A stretch of 64,000 nt of DNA from the NCBI GenBank assembly GCA_017984755.1, contig JAGNYW010000003.1, positions 62,001-126,000 of the forward strand. The letters run 5' to 3'. Below the pieces are notes generated by a model that was not told the DNA's origin, made no database searches, and worked only from the letters and a program-made list of their open reading frames with translations. Positions within the stretch are counted from its first letter, which is position 1, and each line of letters opens with the position of its first letter. The position numbers and the translations under genes are program-made. This document shows, piece by piece, positions 8,682-19,283 of this stretch. This DNA is from Methyloversatilis sp. (lineage in GTDB: Bacteria > Pseudomonadota > Gammaproteobacteria > Burkholderiales > Rhodocyclaceae).

Positions 8682-10556
8682 ATGGACAGATCCCTGCAAA
8701 CGATGAGCACATACCCGCTGCTCGACACCATCCATTCGCCGGCCGACGTGCGCGCCCTGGATGCGCGCGAACTGGCGCCGCTGGCGACCGAGCTGCGCAA
8801 GTTCCTGGTCGAATCGGTGTCGCGCACGGGCGGGCACCTTTCGTCGAACCTGGGCACGGTCGAACTCACGGTCGCCCTGCACCATGTGTACAACACGCCG
8901 CACGACCGCATCGTGTGGGATGTGGGCCACCAGACCTACGCGCACAAGATACTGACCGGCCGACGCGAGCGCATGTCGACGCTGCGCCAGTATCACGGCG
9001 TGAGCGGTTTCCCGCGGCGCTGCGAAAGCGAATACGACACCTTCGGTACCGCCCATTCGTCGACGTCGATCTCGGCGGCACTGGGCATGGCGGTCGCCGC
9101 CCGCGCACAGGGGCAGAAGCGGCACAGCATTGCGGTGATCGGTGACGGCGCAATGACGGCGGGCATGGCGTTCGAAGCGCTGAACAACGCCGGTGTCGAA
9201 GATGCGGACATCCTGGTCATCCTGAACGACAACGACATGTCGATCTCGCCGCCGGTCGGGGCACTGAACAAGTACCTGACCCGCCTGCTGTCCGGCCAGA
9301 CCTACAACGCTGCGCGCCGGGCCGGTGCAAAGGTGCTCGAACTGGCGCCCTCGCTGAAGGAATTCGCCAAGCGCGCTGAAGAACACGTGAAGGGCATGAT
9401 CACGCCGGGCACGCTGTTCGAGGAATTCGGCTTTCACTACTACGGCCCGATCGACGGCCACGACCTCGACGCGCTGGTGCCGACGCTCGAAAACCTGCGC
9501 GAACTGCCCGGCCCGAAATTCCTGCACGTGATCACGAAGAAGGGCTACGGCTACAAGCTGGCCGAGGCCGATCCCGTCCTCTATCACGGGGTGGGCAAGT
9601 TCGATCACCATGCGGGCATCCAGACGGCCAAGGGCGCCGGCAAGCTCACCTACACGCAAGTGTTCGGCGACTGGCTGTGCGACATGGCGGCACAGAGCGA
9701 GAAGCTGATGGCGATCACGCCGGCCATGCGCGAAGGTTCCGGCATGGTGCGTTTCGCCAGCGAATATCCGAAGCGCTACTTCGACGTCGGCATCGCGGAG
9801 CAGCACGCACTGACGTTCGCTGCAGGCATCGCATGCGAAGGAATGAAGCCGGTGGTCGCGATCTACTCGACCTTCCTGCAGCGCGCCTACGACCAGCTGA
9901 TCCACGACGTGTGCCTGCAGAACCTGCCGGTCATGATGGCGCTCGACCGTGCCGGTCTGGTCGGCGCAGATGGTGCGACGCATCACGGTGCGTTCGATCT
10001 GTCCTACCTGCTGTGCCTGCCCAACATCGTCATCATGACGCCGAGCGACGAGAACGAGTGCCGGCAGATGCTCTACACCGCCTACCTGTACGAGGGGCCG
10101 AGTGCGGTGCGCTATCCGCGCGGCAGCGGCCCCGGCGTGCTGCCGCAGGCTGAAATGACTGCCCTGCCGATCGGGCGCGGCGAACTGCGCCGACCGGGCA
10201 CAGGCGAGGCGGCACTGCTCGCCTTCGGCGCGACACTCGCGCCGGCGCTGGCGGTGGCAGACGAATTCGATGCGAGCGTGGCCAACATGCGCTTCGCCAA
10301 ACCACTCGACCGGGCGCTGGTGATCGAACTGGCGCAGCGTCATCGCGTGCTGGTGACGCTGGAAGAGAACGCGCTGATCGGCGGTGCGGGCGGCGAAGTG
10401 GAACGCGTGGTGAACGAGGAACGACTGGCTTGTCGCGTCGTCCGCATCGGCCTTCCCGACCGGTTCGTCGATCACGGCGATCCGGCGCAACTGATGGCGG
10501 AGGTCGGTCTGGATACAGAGGGCATACGGGCACAGGTGCTGGCGGCGCTGCAGTAA
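8682..10556 (+). CDS. dxs: 1-deoxy-D-xylulose-5-phosphate synthase
   Basis: A 624-residue thiamine-diphosphate enzyme that joins pyruvate and glyceraldehyde 3-phosphate in the first step of the MEP isoprenoid pathway. Family marks are [16 protein letters not shown], the thiamine-binding [19 protein letters not shown], the pyrimidine-domain stretch [15 protein letters not shown], and the C-terminal transketolase domain. ATG 8682 was chosen because AGGCGGA precedes it; MSTYPLLD at 8703 lacks a ribosome-binding site but is possible. It is the last gene of the block before a strong terminator. Confidence 0.96.
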   Translation: MDRSLQTMSTYPLLDTIHSPADVRALDARELAPLATELRKFLVESVSRTGGHLSSNLGTVELTVALHHVYNTPHDRIVWDVGHQTYAHKILTGRRERMSTLRQYHGVSGFPRRCESEYDTFGTAHSSTSISAALGMAVAARAQGQKRHSIAVIGDGAMTAGMAFEALNNAGVEDADILVILNDNDMSISPPVGALNKYLTRLLSGQTYNAARRAGAKVLELAPSLKEFAKRAEEHVKGMITPGTLFEEFGFHYYGPIDGHDLDALVPTLENLRELPGPKFLHVITKKGYGYKLAEADPVLYHGVGKFDHHAGIQTAKGAGKLTYTQVFGDWLCDMAAQSEKLMAITPAMREGSGMVRFASEYPKRYFDVGIAEQHALTFAAGIACEGMKPVVAIYSTFLQRAYDQLIHDVCLQNLPVMMALDRAGLVGADGATHHGAFDLSYLLCLPNIVIMTPSDENECRQMLYTAYLYEGPSAVRYPRGSGPGVLPQAEMTALPIGRGELRRPGTGEAALLAFGATLAPALAVADEFDASVANMRFAKPLDRALVIELAQRHRVLVTLEENALIGGAGGEVERVVNEERLACRVVRIGLPDRFVDHGDPAQLMAEVGLDTEGIRAQVLAALQ

Positions 10557-10625
10557 GGCGCCGCGGGCAACATCGGGGAGGCTGCCCGGCCTTCCTTGAG
10601 GTTGCCGTGACCGGCGCGGGATACC

Positions 10626-10660
10626 AATGAAAAAGGGACCTCGAAGGTCCCTTTTTCATT
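10626..10660. terminator. Bidirectional rho-independent terminator (dxs / rplS)
   Basis: AAAAAGGGACCT-CGA-AGGTCCCTTTTT is a near-perfect palindrome: a seven-pair GC-rich stem flanked by A and T runs, so it can end transcription from dxs on the plus strand and from the rplS operon on the minus strand. Confidence 0.92.
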
Positions 10661-10691
10661 GCGGGTGCCTCGGCACCCGAACCGGCCTGGC

Positions 10692-11075
10692 TCAGCCCTG
10701 CTTCGCAGCCGGGGCTGCGCGACGGACCAGCTTTTCCTTGATGCGCGCCGACTTGCCCGAGCGCTCGCGCAAGTAGTACAGCTTGGCGCGGCGCACGTCG
10801 CCGCGGCGCTTCACCTCGATCGATGCGATCAGCGGCGAGTAGGTCTGGAACGTGCGCTCGACACCTTCTCCGCTCGAAATCTTGCGCACGATGAAGTTCG
10901 AGTTCAGGCCGCGATTGCGCTTCGAGATGACCACGCCTTCATACGCCTGGACGCGCTTGCGCTCGCCTTCGACCACATTCACGTTCACGATAACCGTGTC
11001 GCCCGGGGCGAAATCGGGGATGTTCTTCGCCAGACGGGCGATCTCTTCCTTTTCAAGCTGCTCGATCAGATTCAT
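10692..11075 (-). CDS. rplS: Large ribosomal subunit protein bL19
   Basis: A 127-residue ribosomal protein at the interface of the two subunits. It shows the family sequence [19 protein letters not shown], then [19 protein letters not shown] and [24 protein letters not shown] lies upstream of the ATG. It is the last gene of rpsP-rimM-trmD-rplS and is separated from trmD by about 125 bases with no gene in them. Confidence 0.98.
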   Translation of the reverse strand: MNLIEQLEKEEIARLAKNIPDFAPGDTVIVNVNVVEGERKRVQAYEGVVISKRNRGLNSNFIVRKISSGEGVERTFQTYSPLIASIEVKRRGDVRRAKLYYLRERSGKSARIKEKLVRRAAPAAKQG

Positions 11076-11201
11076 TAAAACAACTCCTGGTCAGTGGCAT
11101 TGCCTTGCCGCAGAGCACATATTCCGTGATGCGCGCGTTTATTGGTGGGTGATCCGCATTGAAACCACCCTCTGCAACATCTGTGTTGCCTGCCGATCCG
11201 T

Positions 11202-11939
11202 TCAGAGCAGGTCCGGACGACGCCTGCGCGTCAGTGCCAGTGCCTGTTCCGCCCGCCAGCGCCTGATGCGCGCATGGTCACCGGACAGCAGTACTTCAGG
11301 TACAGCTTCGCCTTCCCACGTTTCCGGCCGCGTGTAGTGCGGACAGTCGAGCAGGCCGGACACGAACGAGTCCTCGACAGCCGAACTCGCGTCATTCAGC
11401 GCACCGGGAAGCTGACGGACGATTGCATCCATCAGCGCCATGGCCGGAATCTCACCGCCGGACAACACGAAATCGCCCAGCGAAAGTTCCAGATCGACAT
11501 GGTGATCGATCAATCTCTGATCCATCCCCTCATACCGACCGCACAACAGGACGACCGCTTTTGCACTCGTCAGATCCATCACCCGGCGATGCGTCAGTCG
11601 CTCGCCCGCCGGCGAAAAGTGAATCACCTGCGCCGCGCCGCCCTGGCGCGACCTGCATGTCGCAATGGCCTGCGCAAGAGGCTCGGCCATCATCACCATG
11701 CCCGGACCACCGCCATAAGGGCGATCGTCCACCGTTCGATGCACATCCACCGCGAAATCACGCGGATTCGTGTAATGCGCCTGCCACAGACCGCGCTCCA
11801 TCGCGCGACGCGTGATTCCGCTGCGTTCGATCGCAGCAAACATCTCCGGAAACAGCGTGACCACTTCAAACGTGATCAAGGCATCGGCCGGAGACGCCGG
11901 CAGTGCTTCATCCTGCACCCCTACCACTGGGCGTCCCAC
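11202..11939 (-). CDS. trmD: tRNA (guanine-N1)-methyltransferase
   Basis: TrmD methylates G37 of tRNAs with S-adenosylmethionine to prevent frameshifting. The SPOUT-fold protein has the family sequence [19 protein letters not shown], then [29 protein letters not shown] (trefoil knot), [12 protein letters not shown] and [11 protein letters not shown]. The start is uncertain. GTG 11939 overlaps rimM by 19 bases and adds an atypical N-terminal tail; GTG 11918 and TTG 11879 (giving [14 protein letters not shown], closest to the family N-terminus) are alternatives. The C-terminus ends at RRRRPDLL, somewhat shorter than the E. coli enzyme. Confidence 0.95.
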   Translation of the reverse strand: MGRPVVGVQDEALPASPADALITFEVVTLFPEMFAAIERSGITRRAMERGLWQAHYTNPRDFAVDVHRTVDDRPYGGGPGMVMMAEPLAQAIATCRSRQGGAAQVIHFSPAGERLTHRRVMDLTSAKAVVLLCGRYEGMDQRLIDHHVDLELSLGDFVLSGGEIPAMALMDAIVRQLPGALNDASSAVEDSFVSGLLDCPHYTRPETWEGEAVPEVLLSGDHARIRRWRAEQALALTRRRRPDLL

Positions 11940-12445
11940 TCTACGCGCACGACCGCGGCATCGCGATCGACATCCTTCACCACCGCGGACACGAAAGGAA
12001 TCAATCGTTCGACCGGCTTGTCCGAAGAGGCGGACGCGTCGACGACGACCAATACATCATCCGCGCCCGTTTCCATCAGGCGATCAATTCGTCCGAGATG
12101 CTCGCCCACCGTGTTGACCACGGCAAGACCGATCAGATCACCCCAGTAATACTCATCTTCCCCGGTCGCGGGCAGATCCTGACGAAGCGCTGCGACGTAA
12201 AGACCGACCAGCCTTTCGGCCGAATTCCGGTCATCGCAGCCCTCGAACCTCACGACCGGTCCGGTGTTCTGGAGCTTGAATCCCGCCAGTTTCAGCGTGT
12301 TCCACTGCCCGGCGGGCGCATCGGCATCTGCACTGACGCGCCAGTCCTTGATGACCTGCCAGGATTGCGGATCGTCGCCGAAGGCGTGCAGCCTCAACCA
12401 GCCCTGCACTCCGAACGGCGCCGACAATCGCCCCAGCACGACCAT
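11921..12445 (-). CDS. rimM: 16S rRNA processing protein RimM
   Basis: A 174-residue ribosome maturation factor that helps assemble the head of the 30S subunit by binding ribosomal protein uS19. The N-terminal RimM barrel opens [20 protein letters not shown], a typical family start. The PRC-barrel C-terminal part contains [13 protein letters not shown] and [15 protein letters not shown] 12445 lies 20 bases after the rpsP stop; upstream codons in frame overlap rpsP and lack family similarity. Confidence 0.94.
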   Translation of the reverse strand: MVVLGRLSAPFGVQGWLRLHAFGDDPQSWQVIKDWRVSADADAPAGQWNTLKLAGFKLQNTGPVVRFEGCDDRNSAERLVGLYVAALRQDLPATGEDEYYWGDLIGLAVVNTVGEHLGRIDRLMETGADDVLVVVDASASSDKPVERLIPFVSAVVKDVDRDAAVVRVEWDAQW

Positions 12446-12465
12446 GTCGCTGCCGGAGCCGGAAA

Positions 12466-12702
12466 TCAGGCGACCTGCTTGACCAGGCGGGCGACAGTCG
12501 GGCTCAGTTGTGCGCCGACGCTCGTCCAATAGGCCAGACGTTCCGCATTGACCGACAGGCCGGTACCTTCCGGTGCAACCGGGTTGTAGTAGCCGACACG
12601 CTCGATGAAGCGGCCGTCGCGGCGATTACGGGAATCGGTCGCAACGATATTGAAAAACGGGCGCTTCTTGGCGCCCCCACGTGCGAGACGAATGACGACC
12701 AT
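12466..12702 (-). CDS. rpsP: Small ribosomal subunit protein bS16
   Basis: A 78-residue ribosomal protein opening [20 protein letters not shown], the family signature, then [15 protein letters not shown]. It binds 16S rRNA in the 30S body. AAGGAAG precedes the ATG at the usual distance. First gene of the rpsP-rimM-trmD-rplS operon. Confidence 0.98.
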   Translation of the reverse strand: MVVIRLARGGAKKRPFFNIVATDSRNRRDGRFIERVGYYNPVAPEGTGLSVNAERLAYWTSVGAQLSPTVARLVKQVA

Positions 12703-12792
12703 TACACTTCCTTCAAAACGAGGAAAACCCGCGAGTCTAGCGAAGAACGGCCGAAGCAGCAAGCTGCCATCACAAAAGCCGGAACAACGACC

Positions 12793-14721
12793 TCATTCGG
12801 AAGCCTGATCGTACGACTGCGAAAGCACCTGCTGTATCAGCACGCGCAGTCTGGCCGGACGAACCGGCTTGTGCAGGACGGGATAACCCCGCTCTGCGGC
12901 GAGACGCCGGACGTGCGGATCGGTATCTCCGGTCACCAGTGCAGCTGCGATGTCGCCGGTCTCTTCGGCCAGCAGCGCATCGAGCACATCGATGCCGCTG
13001 GCGACTGCAGCAAGGCGAAAATCGCACAGGATGAGCACAGGCTGCTTTTCGCGCTGGCGCATCGCATCGCGCGCTTCCGACAGCGTTGCAGCACACAGGA
13101 CATGACAGCCCCACGACGCCAGCAGGCCGGCGATGCTGGTGCGCGACGCAGCATCGTCGTCGATCACGACCACAAACAGTGAAATCCTGTCCGGCAGGAC
13201 TTCCGGCGGACGTTCGTGCTGCGTACGTTCCACACCCTCGCCCCGCGGCACTTCGATCGCGAACACCGAGCCCTTGCCGGTGCGCGAACGTACCGTCACA
13301 TCGTGACTGAGCAGCCCTGCCAGCCTGCGCACGATGCACAGGCCCAATCCCAGCCCCTGACCTCGTATCCGCGCCGGGTTCTGCAACTGATAGAACTCTT
13401 CGAAGATCATCTCGTGCGCTTCTTCCGGAATGCCCGGACCGGAGTCCCGCACTTCGATGCGTACGCGATCACCGAGCCGGCGTGCCGCGACGAGCACGCC
13501 GCCGTACTGCGTGTAGCGCACCGCGTTGGACACGAGGTTGATCATGATCCGCTCGAGCAGCAGCGGGTCGGATTCGACCCAGAGATCGGTCGCCCGCAGC
13601 TTCAGGCGCAGTCCCCACTGCAGCGCGTCTGCAGAGAAATCCTCCAGCACGCGGGACAGCAGCGGCTGAAGCGGAAATTCCGAACGCCTTGCAGTGACAC
13701 CGCCGGCATCGAGCTTCGACATATCGAGCAGGGCATCGAGCAGGTCTTCCATCGCCCCCACGGACTCCTCGATCTGCCTGATCAGCGGACGATGCTCCGA
13801 CCCGTGCAGCCGCTCGGCAAGTTCGGCCACGAACAGCCCCAGCGCATGCATCGGTTGCCGCAGGTCGTGACTGGCTGCTGCAAGGAAGCGGGACTTCGCG
13901 TGATTCGCGCGTTCCGCGTCATCGGTGCGGCTGCGCAACTGCCGGGTCGCGTCGGCGATCCGTGCTTCGAGCTCGTCGCGCGCGCGCGTCAAGCGTTCGG
14001 CCATGTTGTTGACACCGTCACGCAGCGTACGCAGCGACCCACCACCGGTGACGTCGACGCGCTCCGACAGATGCCCTTCGCCGATGCGACGGACCACGCG
14101 GGACACCTCGCGCACCGGGCTCGTCACGGTCAGGCTGATGCGCATGGCGAAGGCACTCGCTGCGAGCAGCGCGGCGGAAATGATGAGTGCGCTGTTGATG
14201 ATGAAATCCCTTTTCAGCGCTTCGACCCGGCTGCGCGACACCTCGACCAGCACCCAGCCGGGCGCCCGCCGATCCTCGGGCCCGTCTTCCAGCCCGTCGA
14301 ACACATCCTGATCGCTGAGCGCCGAGCCACGCATGATCGGCTCGATGAACAGGGTCGACGACTCGAGTTCGACCAGCGTCAGCCCGGGCACCCGGGCACC
14401 CGGGACATACGCCTCGCGGCTGAGCACACCACCCGACACGACCAGATCACCGTTGCCGCTGGACACCAGGATGCCCGTGATGTCAGTCTCGCGGCGAGCC
14501 GATTCGATCAGCGACACAAGGGCATCGGTATTGCCCGAAAACACACCGTAATCCGCCGAGGCGGCAACCTGGCGTGCCGTGGCATGCCCGCGCTCTATCA
14601 GCGCGACTTCGAGTTCGGCCAGACGGTGCACCACCAGCCATACGCCGCCCGCCAGGCCGCAGACCAGCAGCGGAGCCAGCGCAACGAGCAGCACGCGCGA
14701 GCGTATTCCCCAGTGCTTCAT
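12793..14721 (-). CDS. Hybrid sensor histidine kinase (HAMP-HisKA-HATPase-REC)
   Basis: A 642-residue inner-membrane kinase. Residues 10-32 and about 176-196 are membrane segments enclosing a periplasmic sensor region of roughly 140 residues. A HAMP-like linker (SPVREVSRVVRRIGEGHLSE) and a coiled coil follow. The phosphoacceptor is His285 in SHDLRQPMHAL, the ATPase boxes include NLVSNAVRYT and DSGPGIP, and a C-terminal receiver domain carries IDDD and LCDFRL. There is no output domain. It overlaps by four bases the upstream gene for a periplasmic binding-like protein, so the two are translationally coupled and probably form one sensing pair. The sensed ligand is unknown. Confidence 0.92.
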   Translation of the reverse strand: MKHWGIRSRVLLVALAPLLVCGLAGGVWLVVHRLAELEVALIERGHATARQVAASADYGVFSGNTDALVSLIESARRETDITGILVSSGNGDLVVSGGVLSREAYVPGARVPGLTLVELESSTLFIEPIMRGSALSDQDVFDGLEDGPEDRRAPGWVLVEVSRSRVEALKRDFIINSALIISAALLAASAFAMRISLTVTSPVREVSRVVRRIGEGHLSERVDVTGGGSLRTLRDGVNNMAERLTRARDELEARIADATRQLRSRTDDAERANHAKSRFLAAASHDLRQPMHALGLFVAELAERLHGSEHRPLIRQIEESVGAMEDLLDALLDMSKLDAGGVTARRSEFPLQPLLSRVLEDFSADALQWGLRLKLRATDLWVESDPLLLERIMINLVSNAVRYTQYGGVLVAARRLGDRVRIEVRDSGPGIPEEAHEMIFEEFYQLQNPARIRGQGLGLGLCIVRRLAGLLSHDVTVRSRTGKGSVFAIEVPRGEGVERTQHERPPEVLPDRISLFVVVIDDDAASRTSIAGLLASWGCHVLCAATLSEARDAMRQREKQPVLILCDFRLAAVASGIDVLDALLAEETGDIAAALVTGDTDPHVRRLAAERGYPVLHKPVRPARLRVLIQQVLSQSYDQASE

Positions 14722-15626
14722 GGCAGCCTCTCCTGCCGCACCAGACGATCGCGCAGCATGTCGCCATCCTCGATGCGCAGACCCAGAGAACGCGCCACAT
14801 GTGCGTTGACCGACACGGTGAAGTGACGCGGATGCTGCGCGACGGGCCAGATGCGATCGCGCGTCCAGCCAACCAGAGCATCGGACGCCTGCCGTGCCAT
14901 CTGTTCCGGCGTCGAGTACAACGACATGACCGCACCGGCGCGCACGTAGGCTGCGGAAAATCCGATCACCGGCACGCGCGCGCGAAACGAGGTCAGCAAC
15001 AGGTTGCGGACGTTGCCCGCGTTGTGGATCTGCGGGTCGGGCAGGGCCAGAAACACATCGGACTGTTCGAGTACCCGGGACAAGGACGGGAACAATCCAG
15101 ATTCGCCACTGAAGGCTTCGAACACCAGCTGCAGGGGCGTGTCTGCAATGGCATCCCTTAGCGGCTGCATGTCATACGGTCGGGTCAGATCGCACAGCAC
15201 GCCGATGCGGTTCGCGTCCGGCAGGGCGAGACGGATCAGCGCGAATTGTCTGGAGAACGGCTGATCGATATGGATGGCCGACCACCTGCGTCCGGGCACC
15301 GCGCCGGCAGTGGCGTCAAAGACGGGCCTCGGCACCAGCGTGCTGAGCACGGGAATGGAGGACTCGGCCTGGGCGATGGCACGCAGCGCTCCGGCACCGA
15401 CGGCAACCGCCAGATCATGCGACTGCAGATCCTTGGGAGAGAAATCGGTGCGCTGCAGCACGACGATGGAGTAGCCGCCACGTGCATCGCGCTCGGCCTT
15501 CAGCGCTTCCGCGAATTCCGCGTAGGCGCCGCCCGCTTCGCTCAACACGACGAGCACCGACGTGGCCATCACTGCCTGACTCAGAAGGCAGCCGACCACG
15601 AGTGCGAACAGCCGCCACACCGCCAT
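14718..15626 (-). CDS. Periplasmic ABC substrate-binding-like protein (sensor partner)
   Basis: A 302-residue protein with an N-terminal signal peptide (MAVWRLFALVVGCLLSQAVMA) and a fold resembling the ABC_sub_bind/COG2984 group of periplasmic binding proteins. Typical pieces are DLAVAVGAGALRAI, IPVLSTLVP, RIGVLCD and VPVIGFSAAYVRAGAV, followed by the end MARQASDALVGW. No permease or ATPase gene is adjacent; instead its stop overlaps the hybrid kinase start (ATGA). It may deliver a ligand signal to the kinase rather than feed a transporter; this is inference from context. An upstream in-frame extension was rejected because it is not signal-like. Confidence 0.8.
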   Translation of the reverse strand: MAVWRLFALVVGCLLSQAVMATSVLVVLSEAGGAYAEFAEALKAERDARGGYSIVVLQRTDFSPKDLQSHDLAVAVGAGALRAIAQAESSIPVLSTLVPRPVFDATAGAVPGRRWSAIHIDQPFSRQFALIRLALPDANRIGVLCDLTRPYDMQPLRDAIADTPLQLVFEAFSGESGLFPSLSRVLEQSDVFLALPDPQIHNAGNVRNLLLTSFRARVPVIGFSAAYVRAGAVMSLYSTPEQMARQASDALVGWTRDRIWPVAQHPRHFTVSVNAHVARSLGLRIEDGDMLRDRLVRQERLP

Positions 15627-15781
15627 CCAGTGTGAGCGTGCCGAACGTGCCGGATATGAGTGTCCTGACGCGAGCACTCGAGCGCGGGTCTGCCCCGAAA
15701 TTGACTTGGAATGGATCAAGTATGCCGCATGGACCGCATGAGCATCATCATCCGTAGGGCTGATCCGCTCGACGGTCCGGC

Positions 15782-16522
15782 TCAGCCGGCGCCCAGCGCC
15801 TGAGCGATCTGCTGCTGCATGCGCCAGGCGGCCGCTGCAGGGTCCGCAGCGTTGCGTATCGGACGCCCCACAACCAGATAGTCGGCCCCGTTGGCCAGAG
15901 CCTGGGCAACATCGACCGTGCGCTTCTGATCGTCGGCAGGACGATTCTCCACCGGACGGATACCGGGGGTGACCACCAGTACGCGCGAACCCAGTTCGGC
16001 ACGAATGGCCGGCGCTTCGAGCCCGGACGACACGACGCCGTCGCAGCCCGCAGCGAGCGCGCGTCGCGCGCGCGACAACACGAGTGCCTCGACATCACAG
16101 GCGAATCCGAGATCGTCCAGATCGCCGCGGTCAAGACTGGTGAGCACCGTGACAGCCAGGATGCTGAGCGGTCCCTTGTCGGCACCGGCCGCTTCCATGA
16201 TGGCCTGGTTGCCATGCACCGTGGCGAAGGTCGCACCGCTGCCCGACAGCGCCCGCACGGCCGAACGCACCGTTTCAGGCACGTCGAAGAACTTCAGGTC
16301 GACGAATACCTTCTTGTCGCGTGCCACCAGCCAGTCGAGCAACTCGAAATAGTTGCCGGTCATGAACAGTTCGAGTCCGATCTTGTAGAACCGGACTGCG
16401 TCGCCAAGCTGATCGACCACGGCCCGTGCCTGGTCTGCACTCGGAACATCAAGCGCGACGATCAGCCGGTCTGCAGGGTCGATCCGGGGTCGTTCGGACA
16501 AGGCGTGCGTGGAAGCATTCAT
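15782..16522 (-). CDS. pyrF: Orotidine 5'-phosphate decarboxylase
   Basis: A 246-residue TIM-barrel enzyme for the last step of UMP synthesis. RLIVALDVPS opens the barrel, the catalytic Asp-x-Lys-x-x-Asp array is in VFVDLKFFDVPETV, and the phosphate-binding end is VTPGIRP...GADYLVVGRPI. The upstream neighbour is divergent. Confidence 0.96.
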   Translation of the reverse strand: MNASTHALSERPRIDPADRLIVALDVPSADQARAVVDQLGDAVRFYKIGLELFMTGNYFELLDWLVARDKKVFVDLKFFDVPETVRSAVRALSGSGATFATVHGNQAIMEAAGADKGPLSILAVTVLTSLDRGDLDDLGFACDVEALVLSRARRALAAGCDGVVSSGLEAPAIRAELGSRVLVVTPGIRPVENRPADDQKRTVDVAQALANGADYLVVGRPIRNAADPAAAAWRMQQQIAQALGAG

Positions 16523-16615
16523 GATCGGGGAGGAAGTGAGGCGTATGGCCTGCGCACTGAAAGCCCGAGTTTACTAGAATCACGCCTTTATCCGCTCCGG
16601 CAACGCACGCTGAAG

Positions 16616-18137
16616 ATGTCTTTTCCCGCCTCCGTTTCGCCCGTGATCGAAGGCCTCATCCGAGATGCGCGAACCGGGGGCGACCTGCGGATCGTTCTCG
16701 ACTGGCTCGCCACCCCGGCGGGCAGCCATGCTGCCGCAGAAGTCGCCGCGCTGTGCGTGCATCTCGATCTGCTCGAACGAACGGCTGTCGAACACGCCGC
16801 GCGCGTACGCATACTCGACATCTTCCATGATCGGGCCCTGCTCGCCTCGCTCGCGCTCAAGCCGACACTGGCGGCCAGCGCCCTGCCGGTCGAAGCCGGG
16901 CTGCGTGCCACTGCCTCGCAGCTTTGCGACGTAAACATGCGGCTCGCCCGGGACTACCTCGGTGCACTGGATGCGGGCGCAGCACTGCGTCCGGCACGCG
17001 CATCGGGCCATGCGATGGTGTGCGTGCTGGACGCGTACGCACTGCATGTGCTGATCGGCGCCGACGACCCGAAGGGCATGTGGCGGACCGCCAACGCGCT
17101 GCTGCCCTATGCACGCACGCCCGGCGCCCCGGGATATCAGGGCACGTCGGGCACTGCAGACGCCGAACAGCTGTACCGGCAACTGGTCGCACTGGCGCTG
17201 GCCCAGCCCCCCAACCTGGCGCCTGCCGATTTCTTCAACGTTGCCGAATACGTACGCAGCTACTCGGGCGCGGTGCAGATACAGATGCAGCCTCCGCACC
17301 GCGACCTCGACTCGTGGTACTGGCTCGACGACGATCTGGACCAGGGGCCGATCGCGCTCCTTCGCACACCGGCCGACAGCGAACGCGGCGGACACCTGAT
17401 CTTTTGCTCGTGCCAGCGGCTCGGTCAGGTGCTCGGCCAGCATCTGGACCTGATTGATGAAGGTGGCGACGCCGGCGATGTGCATCTTCCTGCGTGTCTG
17501 GAAGAACGATCGACACGGCGCCTCATGCGCATGCTGCAGTCCCGCTGGATGGCAATGCCGCGGCGTCAGCACGCGCGTCGTACGCGGACCCAGCAGGTAC
17601 TCATGCTGATCGGCTTCGAAGCCATCTGGCAGCTGCTCGAACATCGCAATCAGTCGAGCGACTGGGAAAGCCAGGCTACTCGGTGGGTGGTGCGCAACGA
17701 CAGCCCGGGCGGATTTTCACTCGATCTCGAGAGTGGTCAGACGGGTCTGATCCGCCCTGGAACGCCAGTGCTGATCAAGAGTCTCGGGTCCCGCAACTGG
17801 ATGATCTGCGTCGTCCGCTGGGCGCGCAGCAGTCAGCCGGAACGGGTCGAAGCGGGCGTCGAACTGCTCAGCCATGGCGCCCAGGCGGCGACAGTCGTTT
17901 TCAGCGACGGAAACGGCGCACCGCGACGCCCGGTCGCCGCCCTGCGGCTGCCGCCGCTCACCAACCGGCGGCCGCATCCGGCGCTCATGTTCCGTGCCGG
18001 TACTGCTGACGGTCGCGACCTGTTCATCGCCCACGCGTCGGCCACACGCTGCCGGCTGGGCGACGCCCAGCTGTCGGACCTCGACCTGCAGACGCATGCT
18101 TTCGACCTCTTCGAACTCAAGGAACTGTCAGCCAGCT

Positions 18138-18139
<2 letters not shown>
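16616..18139 (+). CDS. Conserved protein of unknown function, possible PilZ-like C-terminal region
   Basis: A 507-residue soluble protein that I do not firmly recognise. The first 350 residues are mostly helical and rich in alanine and leucine, without signal or membrane segments. Around residue 360 the sequence RWVVRNDSPGG is followed by a beta-rich stretch, PGTPVLIKSLGSRNWMICVV and RVEAGVELL. This resembles the degenerate PilZ-type domains I associate with large uncharacterised betaproteobacterial proteins, but the RxxxR and NxSxxG elements are closer together than in a canonical PilZ domain, so c-di-GMP binding is doubtful. The ATG 16616 is preceded by only a weak ribosome-binding site. 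Its stop codon lies at the edge of an inverted-repeat element. Confidence 0.75.
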
Positions 18140-18891
<752 letters not shown>

Positions 18892-18892
18892 C

Positions 18893-19252
18893 ATGAACGC
18901 ACGCCAATGGAACCTGATTGCCAGCATCAGCCTGATCGGACTCATCCTGCTCGGACTCGCCTGGGAGCTGTGGCTTGCGCCGCTGCGTCCCGGCGGCTCC
19001 TGGCTGGTGCTCAAGATTGTGCCGCTGCTTGCCGCTCTGTTCGGCATCCTGCGCGGCAAGCGCTACACACATCAGTGGATGTCGCTGCTCAGCCTCGTGT
19101 ACTTCACCGAGTCGATCGTGCGCGCGACCTCCGATACAGGCCTGTCTGCACAACTCGCGACGCTTGCCACGGTGTTGTCGACGACGCTGTTCCTCAGCTG
19201 CATGTTCTACTCGAAGCTGACGGCGCCGAGCCGGATGGCCAAGCCCGCCTGA
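18893..19252 (+). CDS. DUF2069 membrane protein
   Basis: A 119-residue inner-membrane protein of the DUF2069 family with about four hydrophobic segments: LIASISLIGLILLGLAWELW, LVLKIVPLLAALFGIL, MSLLSLVYFTESIVRA and LATLATVLSTTLFLSCMFY. The PLLAALFGILRGKRYTHQW stretch is typical of the family. Function is unknown. It follows wrbA by one base, an arrangement common in Betaproteobacteria, and converges on leuA; a short inverted repeat (TGAAGAC/GTCTTCA) contains both stop codons. Confidence 0.88.
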   Translation: MNARQWNLIASISLIGLILLGLAWELWLAPLRPGGSWLVLKIVPLLAALFGILRGKRYTHQWMSLLSLVYFTESIVRATSDTGLSAQLATLATVLSTTLFLSCMFYSKLTAPSRMAKPA

Positions 19253-19283
19253 AGACCGACGCCCGTCGCGCCGGCATCCGTCT

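Noticed and set aside
8586-10490. Long minus-strand open frame opposite dxs
   Set aside because: It is a high-GC antisense frame opposite an unmistakable dxs gene, with a His/Arg/Gln-rich composition typical of such shadows.
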